Below, piece by piece: positions 7,702-16,335 of a DNA stretch of 43,086 nt. The DNA is from Rhodanobacteraceae bacterium (lineage in GTDB: Bacteria; Acidobacteriota; Terriglobia; Terriglobales; Acidobacteriaceae). Numbering within the stretch: the first letter of the stretch is position 1; every line of letters starts with the position of its first letter. The stretch spans positions 1-43,086 of the forward strand of contig CAJCHN010000150.1 in the NCBI GenBank assembly GCA_903970285.1, read 5' to 3'. A program made the position numbers and the translations under genes. The notes beneath the pieces were generated by a model. The model saw only the letters and a list, made by a program, of their open reading frames with translations. It was not told the DNA's origin and ran no database searches.

Positions 7702-9194
7702 CCCTGCTCCTTGTTCCATCCGCCCGCGCGTCTCACGGCATCGCGCCAGCGCGCCTGCCGCGCCTCCATCTCCTGCCTGCCGGCCCTGGGTTCAAACACC
7801 GTGTCCTCCGCCCGCACTTTAGCGATCTGCTCCGTACTCGTCCAGAAGTGAACCGCCAGCCCGGCCAGGTACGCCGCCCCGAGCGCCGTCGTTTCGAGGA
7901 TAGCCGGCCGCCGCACCGGCAGTTGCAGCAGGTCCGATTGAAACTGCATCAGGATGTCGTTCGCCGCCGCCCCGCCATCCACCCTGAGCTCGCGGAAAGG
8001 CTGCTGCGTATCTTCGTTCATGGCATGCAGCACATCCGCCACCTGGAACGCGATGCTCTCAAGCGCCGCCCGCGCGATGTGGCCAATCTCCGTTCCCCGT
8101 TCGATGCCGATGATCATGCCGCTCGCGTAGGGGTCCCAATGCGGCGCCCCCAGACCCGTAAATGCCGGAACGAACATCACGTTGTTCGCGCTCTCCACCG
8201 ACGCGGCCACACTCTCCACATCCGGCGATTCCTTGAAGAAGCGCATGTTATCGCGCAGCCACTGCACCACCGCTCCACCCACGAAGATGCTGCCTTCGAG
8301 CGCGTACTCCAGCTTTTTCTGCGTGCTGCACACCAGCGTCGTAATCAAGCGCTGTTTCGAGAGGGTGAAGCTGCTGCCCGTGTGCTGCAGCAGAAAGCAG
8401 CCTGTCCCGTAGGTGTTCTTCGCGTCGCCCGCGGAGACGCACAACTGGCCAAACAGCGCTGCCTGCTGATCCCCCGCGATGCCCGCAATCTCCACCTCGC
8501 CCAGCCCCAGCGAGGTCGTCACCCGGCCCACCGATTCGCTCGACCAGCAAACCTCCGGCATCATGCTCGCGGGAATCCCCAGCAGCTTCAACAGCTCTTC
8601 GTCCCAGCGATCCTCCACAATGTTGTAGAGCATCGTCCGGCTCGCGTTGGTGCGATCCGTCAGGTGCCGCTTGCCGCTGGTCAGGTTCCACACCAGCCAC
8701 GAGTCGACCGTGCCAAATGCCAGCTTGCCCTGCTCCGCCTCCCTCCGGGCGCCGTGCACGTTATCCAGAATCCACGCGATCTTGGTCGCCGAAAAATACG
8801 GGTCGATCAACAGACCGGTCTTCTGCCGGATCATGTCTTCGGCGCCGTCCTCTGCAAGCCTCCTGCACTGCGGAGCCCCGCGCCGGTCCTGCCACACGAT
8901 CGCGTTGTAGATCGGCTTCCCCGTCTCCCGGTCCCACACGATGGTGGTCTCGCGCTGGTTGGTGATACCCAGAGCGCGCACGTCGCGCGGCCGCGCTCCC
9001 GCCTTGCCCAGCACTTCGACCGCAGCGCTCAACTGCGAGGTCAGAATGTCATACGGATCATGTTCCACCCAGCCGGTCTGCGGAAAATTCTGTTTGAACT
9101 CGTGCTGTGCGATCCCCTCGATGTTGCCATCATGGCCAAACAAAATAGCTCTCGAACTGGTCGTGCCTTGATCAAGAGCAAGAACATATTCCAT
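7698..9194 (-). CDS. glpK: glycerol kinase
   Basis: A 498-residue FGGY-family kinase that phosphorylates glycerol to sn-glycerol-3-phosphate with ATP, trapping glycerol brought in by GlpF. The N-terminal phosphate-binding loop ALDQGTTSSRAI, the QNFPQTGWVEHDP region, the GTVDSWLVWNLT segment and the C-terminal GLGAPHWDPYA signature are all typical of GlpK. Length matches the family (about 500). The frame is open further upstream, but the start is ATG at 9194, which gives the standard N-terminus and has GGAG 7-8 bases upstream. First gene of the operon; its end overlaps glpD by 4 bases. The operon promoter should be in 9195-9360 but was not identified. Confidence 0.96.
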   Translation of the reverse strand: MEYVLALDQGTTSSRAILFGHDGNIEGIAQHEFKQNFPQTGWVEHDPYDILTSQLSAAVEVLGKAGARPRDVRALGITNQRETTIVWDRETGKPIYNAIVWQDRRGAPQCRRLAEDGAEDMIRQKTGLLIDPYFSATKIAWILDNVHGARREAEQGKLAFGTVDSWLVWNLTSGKRHLTDRTNASRTMLYNIVEDRWDEELLKLLGIPASMMPEVCWSSESVGRVTTSLGLGEVEIAGIAGDQQAALFGQLCVSAGDAKNTYGTGCFLLQHTGSSFTLSKQRLITTLVCSTQKKLEYALEGSIFVGGAVVQWLRDNMRFFKESPDVESVAASVESANNVMFVPAFTGLGAPHWDPYASGMIIGIERGTEIGHIARAALESIAFQVADVLHAMNEDTQQPFRELRVDGGAAANDILMQFQSDLLQLPVRRPAILETTALGAAYLAGLAVHFWTSTEQIAKVRAEDTVFEPRAGRQEMEARQARWRDAVRRAGGWNKEQG

Positions 9195-9360
9195 CGCAGT
9201 CTCCAGGTTGCATGGCCTCCCTCTGGTCAGCCGGAAGTATCGTTTCAGCGATCGCCGTATCCATTCGCCGCCGCCGGACCGGCCATCACAAGCCCGCAGC
9301 AGCGTATCACCTCGCATCCTCCGCTGGCGCGCCTCTCCGGCAAACGTGAGCAGCTCTCCC

Positions 9361-10047
9361 TCATGGCTTGGGCTCGGCCCGAAGTTGCTCCACCATCGCG
9401 CGCACCGCGCCAGGCTGCACGCCCGAAGAAGTCTGCCGCAACGATGCATGAAACTGCCGCGCCCCGGTGATCTGCGCCAGCCGCGCGGCATCGTCCAGCC
9501 TCAGCCCGCCCCCCACCGCCACCTCGATGCGGCCGCGCGCCGCTCGCACCAGCTCCGCCAGCATCGCAGCCCCCGCCATGACGTCCGCCGCGCCTCCCGA
9601 GGTGAGCACCCGGTCGCAGCCCGCAGCGATCACATCTTCCAGAGCTTCATGCAGATCCACGGTGTCATCGACGGCCCGGTGAAACGTCACCTGCAGCGGT
9701 CTTGCCAGCTCCACCAGCCCGCGCGTCGCCGCCACGTCCACGCACCCGGCCGCGTCCAGCACCCCCAGCACCACGCCGGCTACGCCCAGCTGCCTGGCAT
9801 GAGCAATATCCGCGCGCATGATCGCGATCTCCTCCGCGGAGTAGACAAAGTCACCCGCCCGCGGACGAATCATGACGTGCACCGGCAGCGCACACCGCTC
9901 GACGGCATGCTGAATCAGGCCATGGCTTGGCGTCAGGCCGCCCTCACTCAGCGCCGAACACAACTCCACCCGATCGGCGCCGCCCGCCGCAGCCGCCACG
10001 CACGCCTCCAGCGTCTCCGCGCAAACCTCGAACACTATGTCGCGCAT
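9361..10047 (-). CDS. cutC: CutC family protein
   Basis: A 228-residue TIM-barrel protein of the CutC family. The opening FEVCAETLEACVAAAAGGADRVELCSALSEGGLTPS (shown here only to identify the family pattern: an early Cys, then GADRVELC and EGGLTPS) and the later VMIRPRAGDFVYS are hallmark segments. The family is annotated as copper homeostasis protein, although its biochemical role, copper binding or a cytoplasmic enzyme activity, is unsettled. The gene lies 166 bases upstream of glpK on the same strand and could share its transcript. Nothing nearby is copper-related, so the copper label should be treated as family tradition. Confidence 0.92.
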   Translation of the reverse strand: MRDIVFEVCAETLEACVAAAAGGADRVELCSALSEGGLTPSHGLIQHAVERCALPVHVMIRPRAGDFVYSAEEIAIMRADIAHARQLGVAGVVLGVLDAAGCVDVAATRGLVELARPLQVTFHRAVDDTVDLHEALEDVIAAGCDRVLTSGGAADVMAGAAMLAELVRAARGRIEVAVGGGLRLDDAARLAQITGARQFHASLRQTSSGVQPGAVRAMVEQLRAEPKP

Positions 10048-10342
10048 GAATGTCTCATCCGTCTGCGAAGACCCGCAAAGTATTGCAACAAGCTCCCAGC
10101 AGGATCGCTCCAGGCTGTCAGCTCACAAGAAATCTGCCTTTCGTCTCGCTGGCCGCATTGGCTCGTTAGAACAGAGACTCGGCCGGAGCATCTCCAGTCA
10201 ACTCCTGACTTGATAGCTCCAGACGCTGAACTCACGAAATCCGCCGTTGTCTCACTCTACGTTCTGGCTCGTCAGGACCGTTCTGGCTCCTCAGGACCGT
10301 TCTGGCTCGTCAGGACCAGGACTTTGACCCGGGAGCATTCGC
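10048..10342. other. intergenic region between cutC and the TonB receptor, with tandem repeats
   Basis: About 295 bases without a credible gene. It contains the cutC upstream region (near 10048-10110, with an AATACTTTGC string on the minus strand), then a pyrimidine-rich stretch, then three tandem 19-base units at 10261-10317 directly after the TonB receptor stop. A degenerate relative of the repeat core (GGCTCGTTAGAAC) is near 10160-10172. Confidence 0.6.
10261..10317. repeat. three tandem 19-bp repeats
   Basis: Units at 10261-10279, 10280-10298 and 10299-10317. The first and third are identical (GTTCTGGCTCGTCAGGACC); the middle one differs by one base (CTC-CTC in place of CTC-GTC). The array begins 26 bases past the TonB receptor stop, so it lies in that gene's 3' untranslated region. 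Role unknown: it could be a protein-binding array or a slippage-prone microsatellite-like element. Confidence 0.9.
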
Positions 10343-13300
10343 CTAGAACCTGTACTTGGCGGAAAACTGCAGATGCCGTTCCGTCGAGCGAATGGAGTTC
10401 TGCTGCGCGATGTACCCGAACCCGCTGTCCGAAACCCCCGTATCCGGGTTGCCGTAGCTGGTGTGGTTGAACACGTTGAAGGCATCGAACCGGAACTGAA
10501 ACACCTGCTCGCGGAATGTCGGAAAATCCTTGAACGCGGACATGTCCACGTTCAGATAGCCCGGTCCACGCACCGCCCCGTTCCGCGATGTGCCGAAAGA
10601 GTTGCTGGCGGGAACGCCGAAGGCGCACAACCCGCTATCCACGCCGGGCGTAGTGCAGGGCGTCGCCGAAGGATCGGTTCCAAACCAGTGGAAGACGCTG
10701 CGATCCACAATCTTCAGCGGACGATATTGGTTCGCGCGATTGTTCCCATAGCTGTTCGAGTTGCTGCTGCCGCCGGTCAATGTCTCCGGGAAGCCCGAAT
10801 AGGCGACCCCGGTCACGCCCAGCTTCCATCCGCCGATGGCCTCGTCCACCAGCCGGCTGCTGTTGCCCAGGTAATCCTTGCCGCGGCCTACCGGCAGCGC
10901 GAACACGCCCGTGCCGGAGACATTGTGCCGCACATCGTAGCCCGCCGGTCCATAATCCGCGCCGCTATCGTAGTAGTTCTGGAATGCGCCGCTATATCCG
11001 TTCACGTTCAACGCGTAGTTGCCCAGGCTGTTGGTCATCGCCTTGGAATAGGTATAGTTCAGCGTGAACTCAAGCCCCTTGCTGACGCGCTGGCGCAGCG
11101 TGGACTCCAGCGCATTGAAGTTCATCATGGCGCGCGACTCGGTGATCAGCAGACCGTTGCTGCCAAAGTTCGGATTGTTGAAGTACGGCGCGCTGGTCTC
11201 GTCGCCGTTCACCCGGAACTGGTTGACGTTGCCGTAATCTTCAATGTGCTGGCCGGTCTCGCCAAGATATCCGGCCTGCAGCGACAGCGTCCTGGTGAGG
11301 GCATACTCGGTCGTCAGGCTGAACTCCTGCACGTACGCCGGCTGGATGTTCTGCGGATAGACCGAGTAAGACCCCGACAGGCTCAGGTCGTTCGGGTCGG
11401 TATAGCTGAAGCCATCTTCCACCGTGCGCGGCAGCCCGCCCGCCGGCTGCGTCGGCGTAGGGGTGGCGGTCGGCGTGAGCGCTGTAATGTTGACCGCCTG
11501 GATGAACGGGGGAGACGCCGTCAGCCGCTGGTTCGACGAATTGCCCTCGTAAAAGCTGGTCGCTCCGTATCCGCCGCGCACCACCAGCCGGTTGTTCACC
11601 TGGTAGGCAAAGCCGAGCCGAGGCATCAGTTGCCGGTAGTTCGGCTGGTAGCATCCGCGGTTGCTGCAGACACCCGAGCCGGCCGGCGCGCCCACCGGCA
11701 CATGCCCCGCGTAGATCGGCTGCCCGGTCGCCAGGTTCACGTTGCCGGTCTTCTCGTTCTCTTCAATCCATGGCTCGTCGAACTCGTAGCGCAGCCCGAA
11801 GTTGAAGGTCAGCGCCGGCGTCGCCTTGAAGTCGTCTTCAAAGAACCCGGCAGCCCGCCACTGCCGTTGTCCCACGTTGATGCTGTGCAGCGTCACATTC
11901 GCGGTCGAGACGCGGTCCAGCAGAAAGTCGGCCGCCGCATACCCGCCCGCATTCGCCACGTTGGGATTGCTGGTGAACGCTCCGCTGTAACCCAGCGTCC
12001 CCAGGAAGCCGTCGTTGTTGCTGGTGGGGTAGTTGTTCTGATACCGGATCGCCTGTATGCCCATGCTCAGCAGGTGCCGCCCCCGCTGCCAGGTCAGGTT
12101 GTCGATATAGCTGTACGTGTTGTCGATGATGCCGCCATCGAAAGCCGGCGTCCCCACGTTGCTGAATCCATTGATGCCCTGGTTCGAGAAGCCGACATAT
12201 TGCTGCGCCTGGAACGGGATCCCGACCTTGCTGTCGCCGGTCAACCCGAACATCCCCGAAGGATCGCCCGGCAGACCCTGGTTCCAGGTCATGCGGGTGA
12301 ATCCGATACGCGCCGAGTTGATCAGCGCCGGCGAGAAGGTATGCACCCAGGTCACGCCGAACAGCTTCGTCGGATACAGGTTGGTGCCCGGAAACGTGAT
12401 ATCGAGCAGCGCCGTCTGCCCGTCGTACGCCGTCGACATCGCATAAAATCCGCTGATCCGGTCCTTGTCCCGCGGCGTGTATTCCAGCTTGATGTCGCCC
12501 TGGTTGTTCGCGACATACTTGCGGGAAAAACCCTGCAGATTGTTGGCCGCGATGCCATCGCTGGGCTTCGCATTCGGCAGCGGATAGAGACTCGGATTGG
12601 CGATCAGAAACTTCGCCACCGGGTTTACGATCGGCACTCCCCTGTTTCCGATGAAGGGCGCGAAGTGATTCTCCGGGTCATACAACTGGATGGGGTTGCT
12701 GCCCGTGAGCAGCGCAGAGAAATCGCCGTCGCGCATGGCCTGGGTGAGCACCGTCGCCATCGCCGTTTGCCCCTGGTGAAAGCGCGATCCCAGGTAGTCC
12801 ACAAAGAAGAAGAGCTTGTCGCGTTTGATGGGCCCGCCCAGGGTTCCGCCAAACTGTGATTGCGAGAAGGTGCTCTTCGCCACGATCGGCCGTGCGTTCT
12901 TGTCCTGCCACGAGTTCGCGTTGAAGTTCGCGTTCTGCGTGTATCCATACGCCGACCCATGAATCGCATTGGTTCCGCTCTTCAGCACGCTCACCACGCC
13001 GCCGCCGTTCACGTTGCCATAGTCGGCCGGAGAGTTCGCCGTCAGCACCCGGATCTCCCCCAACGCCTCAGGCGCAGGACTGTACGCGATCAGGTTATTG
13101 AACGTCTCGTTCAGGTCGATGCCATCCAGCGTGTAATTGTTCGCCTGCGCCCGGTTGCCGTTCATGTTGGGCGTGTCCGTGTAGTAGGTGCTGCGCTCGA
13201 TGCTGGTCGGCCCCGACGTCCCACCGGTATCGACCGAGCCCGGCAGATACAGCGTCAGCGCGGAGAAGTCCAGCCCGTTCAACGGCACATTCTCAATGGC

Positions 13301-13738
13301 ATTCGCAGTAAACGTCGTGCCCAGCGTTGCATCGGTCGTATCCAGGATCTCGGGTGCGGTATTCACCTCGACCGACGTCTGATTTCCCGCCGCAGACAGC
13401 GTCGCATTCAGCTTCACTGTCTGATCGATCTCCAGGCTGAAAACCGGGATCGTCTGCGCGGCGAAGCCCGGGGCGTTCACCACCACCGTGTAGCGCCCGA
13501 TCGGCAGGAAGCGTGCATCGTATACGCCGGAGGCGTTGGTCGTCGTCGTTGTCGTCACTCCGGTGTCGACGTTCTTCACCGCCACCGTCGCCTTCGGAAT
13601 CACCGCGCCGCTCGGATCCATCACCTCGCCGGTCACCGTTCCCGTCACCGTCTGCGCCGCGGCGATGGCCGGCCCGATCGAGCCCGCCAGCGCCAGGCCT
13701 GCCACGCACCCCAGAATCCGATCTCTCATCATCCTCAT
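10343..13738 (-). CDS. Oar-like TonB-dependent outer membrane receptor
   Basis: A 1131-residue outer membrane protein. A signal peptide (charged MRMMRDR, hydrophobic core, AAAQT cleavage region) leads into a carboxypeptidase-regulatory-like beta-sandwich at about 30-110 (GTVTGEVMDPSGAVIP...). A TonB plug follows at about 130-250 (NNYTLDGIDLNETFNN, then DYGNVNGGGVVSVLKSGTN), and then a long beta-barrel ending in ...FSAKYRF with the terminal Phe expected for barrel insertion. Acidobacterial genomes carry many such receptors for large oligosaccharides or peptides; the substrate is not readable from sequence. The divergent DeoR regulator, sugar symporter and glycosidases point to glycan import. 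The start at 13738 gives a normal signal peptide; the frame is open upstream. A strong promoter (TTGACA-17-TAGGCT) lies at 13873-13901. Confidence 0.93.
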   Translation of the reverse strand: MRMMRDRILGCVAGLALAGSIGPAIAAAQTVTGTVTGEVMDPSGAVIPKATVAVKNVDTGVTTTTTTNASGVYDARFLPIGRYTVVVNAPGFAAQTIPVFSLEIDQTVKLNATLSAAGNQTSVEVNTAPEILDTTDATLGTTFTANAIENVPLNGLDFSALTLYLPGSVDTGGTSGPTSIERSTYYTDTPNMNGNRAQANNYTLDGIDLNETFNNLIAYSPAPEALGEIRVLTANSPADYGNVNGGGVVSVLKSGTNAIHGSAYGYTQNANFNANSWQDKNARPIVAKSTFSQSQFGGTLGGPIKRDKLFFFVDYLGSRFHQGQTAMATVLTQAMRDGDFSALLTGSNPIQLYDPENHFAPFIGNRGVPIVNPVAKFLIANPSLYPLPNAKPSDGIAANNLQGFSRKYVANNQGDIKLEYTPRDKDRISGFYAMSTAYDGQTALLDITFPGTNLYPTKLFGVTWVHTFSPALINSARIGFTRMTWNQGLPGDPSGMFGLTGDSKVGIPFQAQQYVGFSNQGINGFSNVGTPAFDGGIIDNTYSYIDNLTWQRGRHLLSMGIQAIRYQNNYPTSNNDGFLGTLGYSGAFTSNPNVANAGGYAAADFLLDRVSTANVTLHSINVGQRQWRAAGFFEDDFKATPALTFNFGLRYEFDEPWIEENEKTGNVNLATGQPIYAGHVPVGAPAGSGVCSNRGCYQPNYRQLMPRLGFAYQVNNRLVVRGGYGATSFYEGNSSNQRLTASPPFIQAVNITALTPTATPTPTQPAGGLPRTVEDGFSYTDPNDLSLSGSYSVYPQNIQPAYVQEFSLTTEYALTRTLSLQAGYLGETGQHIEDYGNVNQFRVNGDETSAPYFNNPNFGSNGLLITESRAMMNFNALESTLRQRVSKGLEFTLNYTYSKAMTNSLGNYALNVNGYSGAFQNYYDSGADYGPAGYDVRHNVSGTGVFALPVGRGKDYLGNSSRLVDEAIGGWKLGVTGVAYSGFPETLTGGSSNSNSYGNNRANQYRPLKIVDRSVFHWFGTDPSATPCTTPGVDSGLCAFGVPASNSFGTSRNGAVRGPGYLNVDMSAFKDFPTFREQVFQFRFDAFNVFNHTSYGNPDTGVSDSGFGYIAQQNSIRSTERHLQFSAKYRF

Positions 13739-13872
13739 GAAGGCTTCTCCCGTCACCTCAGATTTGGCTTGCGGACGTACACGAAGGCTGGGCGCCGCCG
13801 ACCGGAGACCCCAGGGTCTGAAAGGCTGCGTGCACCATGCTTCTGAAACTTCGAACGGCAGGTTGACCACAG

Positions 13873-13901
13873 AGCCTAGAAAGACAGGAACCTCTTGTCA
13901 A
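13873..13901 (-). promoter_or_regulatory. probable sigma70-type promoter of the TonB receptor gene
   Basis: On the minus strand a perfect -35 TTGACA (complement of 13896-13901) is followed after exactly 17 bases by TAGGCT (complement of 13873-13878), a partial match to TATAAT. It leaves a leader of about 130 bases before the ATG at 13738. Confidence 0.6.
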
Positions 13902-14043
13902 TGAAAAATTTTGCAGAATTTTGAACATTTCTGCCATACTCCAGTCACAATTCTGAAGAAGTAGCCGTCTTCAACCCGCCGCTCACTCTCCGCTCCCGGT
14001 TCAGCAGGCAAGACCAGAATCCTTCGAAGGGCACCGCAACGCC
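13902..14043. promoter_or_regulatory. divergent control region with inverted repeat, candidate operator
   Basis: This AT-rich stretch lies between the TonB receptor promoter and the DeoR gene. It holds an inverted repeat GCAGAA/TTCTGC at 13913-13918 and 13929-13934 with a 10-base spacer, immediately behind the receptor's -35 box. That placement suits an operator for the adjacent DeoR repressor, though this is inference. No clear -35/-10 for the DeoR gene was found. Confidence 0.4.
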
Positions 14044-14850
14044 ATGGCTTCCGCCAAGCAGGATCGCGCGAAACAGATCCTCCACCTGCTGCTGAAGCAG
14101 GGCAAAGGCAGCGTCGAAGAGCTTGCCGCCGCGGTCAGCGCATCGCCTGCCAGTGTCCGCCGCGACCTCATCGCGCTCGAGCACCGCGGTCTGGTCAACC
14201 GCATTCATGGCGGAGCCCTGGTCGCCGGCAACGCGCAAAACCACAACAGCAAGCTCGCCTACCAACCCTTCCGCTTCGACGCCGCATTTTCCATGCGCGA
14301 GGAGCGCTTCGCCGACGAAAAGCGACGCATCGCCTTCGCCGCCGCCGAAATGGTCGAAGACGGCGACACCATCGCGCTCTCACCCGGCACCACCACCACA
14401 CAGATCGCCCGCTCGCTGCGCCACCGCGAAGGCGTGCACGTCGTCACCTCGGCCGTCAACATCGGCATGGAGCTCTCCAGCCTGCCCAACATCAAGCTCA
14501 CCCTCACCGGCGGCGACGTCCGCTGGCCCGGCTCGTTCTCCATGGTCGGCGCCACCGCCTTCGACTCCCTGCAGCGGCTCTTCTTCGACAAGGTCTTCAT
14601 GGGCGCCTGCGGCATCCATCCCGCGCACGGCATCACCGTCATCGAATCCGACGAAGCCCTCATCCTCAACCAGATGGTGCTGCATGCCCGTCAGGTCGTC
14701 GCCGTCGCCGACTCCAGCAAACTCGGCATGATCTCCGATATTCGCGTCTGCACCCCGGCCCAGATCCACGCCATCATCACCGACGACGGTGCCGAACCGG
14801 CCGTCGTCCAGGAGTTTCAGCGGCAGAAGATCCAGGTCGTCCTCGCCTGA
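14044..14850 (+). CDS. DeoR/GlpR family transcriptional regulator
   Basis: A 268-residue cytoplasmic repressor. Residues 5-60 form a winged helix-turn-helix (AKQILHLLLKQGKGSVEELA, then SPASVRRDLIALEHRGLVNRIHGGA), ending in the family's conserved RxHGGA. Residues about 80-250 form the sugar-phosphate-sensing DeoR C-terminal domain (DEKRRIAFAAAEMVEDGDTIALSPGTTTTQIA; VIESDEALILNQMV; VVAVADSSKLG). The family usually binds phosphorylated sugars as inducers. It is divergent from the TonB receptor and 71 bases upstream of the sugar symporter, so it likely controls this glycan island; a sugar phosphate made by the downstream kinase would be a natural signal. It could instead serve the glpKDF operon (GlpR is in this family), but distance argues against that. 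Confidence 0.93.
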   Translation: MASAKQDRAKQILHLLLKQGKGSVEELAAAVSASPASVRRDLIALEHRGLVNRIHGGALVAGNAQNHNSKLAYQPFRFDAAFSMREERFADEKRRIAFAAAEMVEDGDTIALSPGTTTTQIARSLRHREGVHVVTSAVNIGMELSSLPNIKLTLTGGDVRWPGSFSMVGATAFDSLQRLFFDKVFMGACGIHPAHGITVIESDEALILNQMVLHARQVVAVADSSKLGMISDIRVCTPAQIHAIITDDGAEPAVVQEFQRQKIQVVLA

Positions 14851-14921
14851 GCCGGCGATACACTCAAATCCAGCCGCATCCCCAGCCGAATCCAGCACCC
14901 GGATACCAGGAGTCCACACCC

Positions 14922-16187
14922 ATGGCAGTTGGCACCGCAGGTCCGCACCCCTCGTCTGTCGCCCCCACCCGGTCCGCCTCCTACGCCATTCCCATGACGC
15001 TCATGGTCACGCTTTATTTCTCCATCGGCTTCATCACCGCGCTCAACGACATCCTGGTTCCGCACTTCAAAGACCTCTTTCACCTCAGCAATACCCTCGC
15101 GCTTCTGGTCCAGTTCTGCTTCTTCGGCGCTTACTTCGTCATGTCCCTCCCATCTGGAGCCATCGTCGGACGCATCGGCTACAAGTCCGGAATCATCGCC
15201 GCCCTCTCCACCATGGGCGCCGGCCTCCTGTGCTTCCAGCCTGCCGCCATCCTCATCTCCTACCCGCTCTTCCTCTTCGCGCTCTTCGTCGTCGGCAGCG
15301 GCCTCGCCCTGCTGCAGGTCGCCATCAACCCCTACGTCGGCGCACTCGGAAAACCCGAAACCGCCGCCTCCCGCCTCAACCTCTGCGGCTTCCTCAACTC
15401 CTCCGGAGCCACCGCCGCCCCCAAGATCGGCGCGCACTTCATCTTCATCGTCACCGTTGCCAGCGCGGCGACGATAAGCGCCGGCGCCACCACCGCTCAG
15501 CTCGCCCACTCCGTCCGCGCTCCGTACCTGCTGCTCGCGGCCTTCGCCTTCACGGTCGCCGCCGTCACCTGGTTTGTCCCGCTTCCGGCCCTCATCCCCA
15601 CCCGCGAATCGACTCCCACCCAAGGCAGCGCCTGGAGCTTCCCGCATCTGCGCTTCGGCGCCCTCGCCATCTTCTTCTACGTCGGCGCGGAAGTCGCCAT
15701 CGGCTCCATCATGATCAACTTCCTCGGCCAGCCCTCCATGGGCTCGCTCTCCCATGCCGCCGCCGCCATCTACGTCTCGCTCTACGGCTTCGCCGCCATG
15801 ACCGGACGCTTCATCGGCATCTTCGCCCTGCGCATCGTCTCCGCCGAACGAGCCCTCACCGCCGTTGCCGTCACCGCCTGCCTCGCCGTCCTCATCACCC
15901 TCACCGCCCACGGTCCGCTCGCACTCTGGGCCATCGTGTCCTGCGGCCTGTTCAACTCCGTCATGTGGCCCTGCATCTTCCCCATGTCGCTCAAAGGCCT
16001 TGGCCCGCTCACCAGTCAAGGCTCCGGAATCCTCGTCACCATGGTGGTCGGCGGAGCCATCATCCCCGAAATCCAGGGCCTCCTAGCCGATCGATTCGGC
16101 TATCAGCCCAGCTTCGCCATCGTCCTCGCCTGTTACGCCTACATCCTCTTCTTCGCCGTGAGCGGGTCACGTGATGATGCGGCATAA
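14922..16187 (+). CDS. FHS-type MFS sugar:proton symporter (FucP/NagP-like)
   Basis: A 421-residue, twelve-helix inner membrane carrier of the major facilitator superfamily, closest by pattern to the FucP/GluP/NagP group. Helix 1 carries FSIGFITALNDILVPHFKDLF, with the Asn-Asp seen in fucose and GlcNAc permeases. GRIGYKSG is the A-like loop, and LLQVAINPYVGALG followed by ASRLNLCGFLNSSG matches the family's conserved NPY...LG and LN...FN..G region. It probably brings a monosaccharide released by the periplasmic glycosidases into the cytoplasm with a proton. L-fucose fits GH29 next door, and GlcNAc fits GH18 and the NAGK-like kinase; I cannot decide. It follows the DeoR gene by 71 bases. Confidence 0.9.
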   Translation: MAVGTAGPHPSSVAPTRSASYAIPMTLMVTLYFSIGFITALNDILVPHFKDLFHLSNTLALLVQFCFFGAYFVMSLPSGAIVGRIGYKSGIIAALSTMGAGLLCFQPAAILISYPLFLFALFVVGSGLALLQVAINPYVGALGKPETAASRLNLCGFLNSSGATAAPKIGAHFIFIVTVASAATISAGATTAQLAHSVRAPYLLLAAFAFTVAAVTWFVPLPALIPTRESTPTQGSAWSFPHLRFGALAIFFYVGAEVAIGSIMINFLGQPSMGSLSHAAAAIYVSLYGFAAMTGRFIGIFALRIVSAERALTAVAVTACLAVLITLTAHGPLALWAIVSCGLFNSVMWPCIFPMSLKGLGPLTSQGSGILVTMVVGGAIIPEIQGLLADRFGYQPSFAIVLACYAYILFFAVSGSRDDAA

Positions 16188-16335
16188 TCCCGTGCCGGCC
16201 GGCGGGAGGACAACGTGAGCGTTGGAAAGTCACGAAGGGATTGTCCGGCAGACAACGGCAGGACAACGCCCAGCGGGCTGCTTCCGGCAGGAAAACGCCA
16301 AGCGTCGAGCCTTCACCAGGTGAAGCTCCAGCGCC

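Noticed and set aside
14817..16019. 400-codon minus-strand open frame under the sugar symporter
   Set aside because: Extreme Gly/Glu/Asp composition typical of the antisense of a GC-rich membrane protein; the plus strand has a clear MFS protein.
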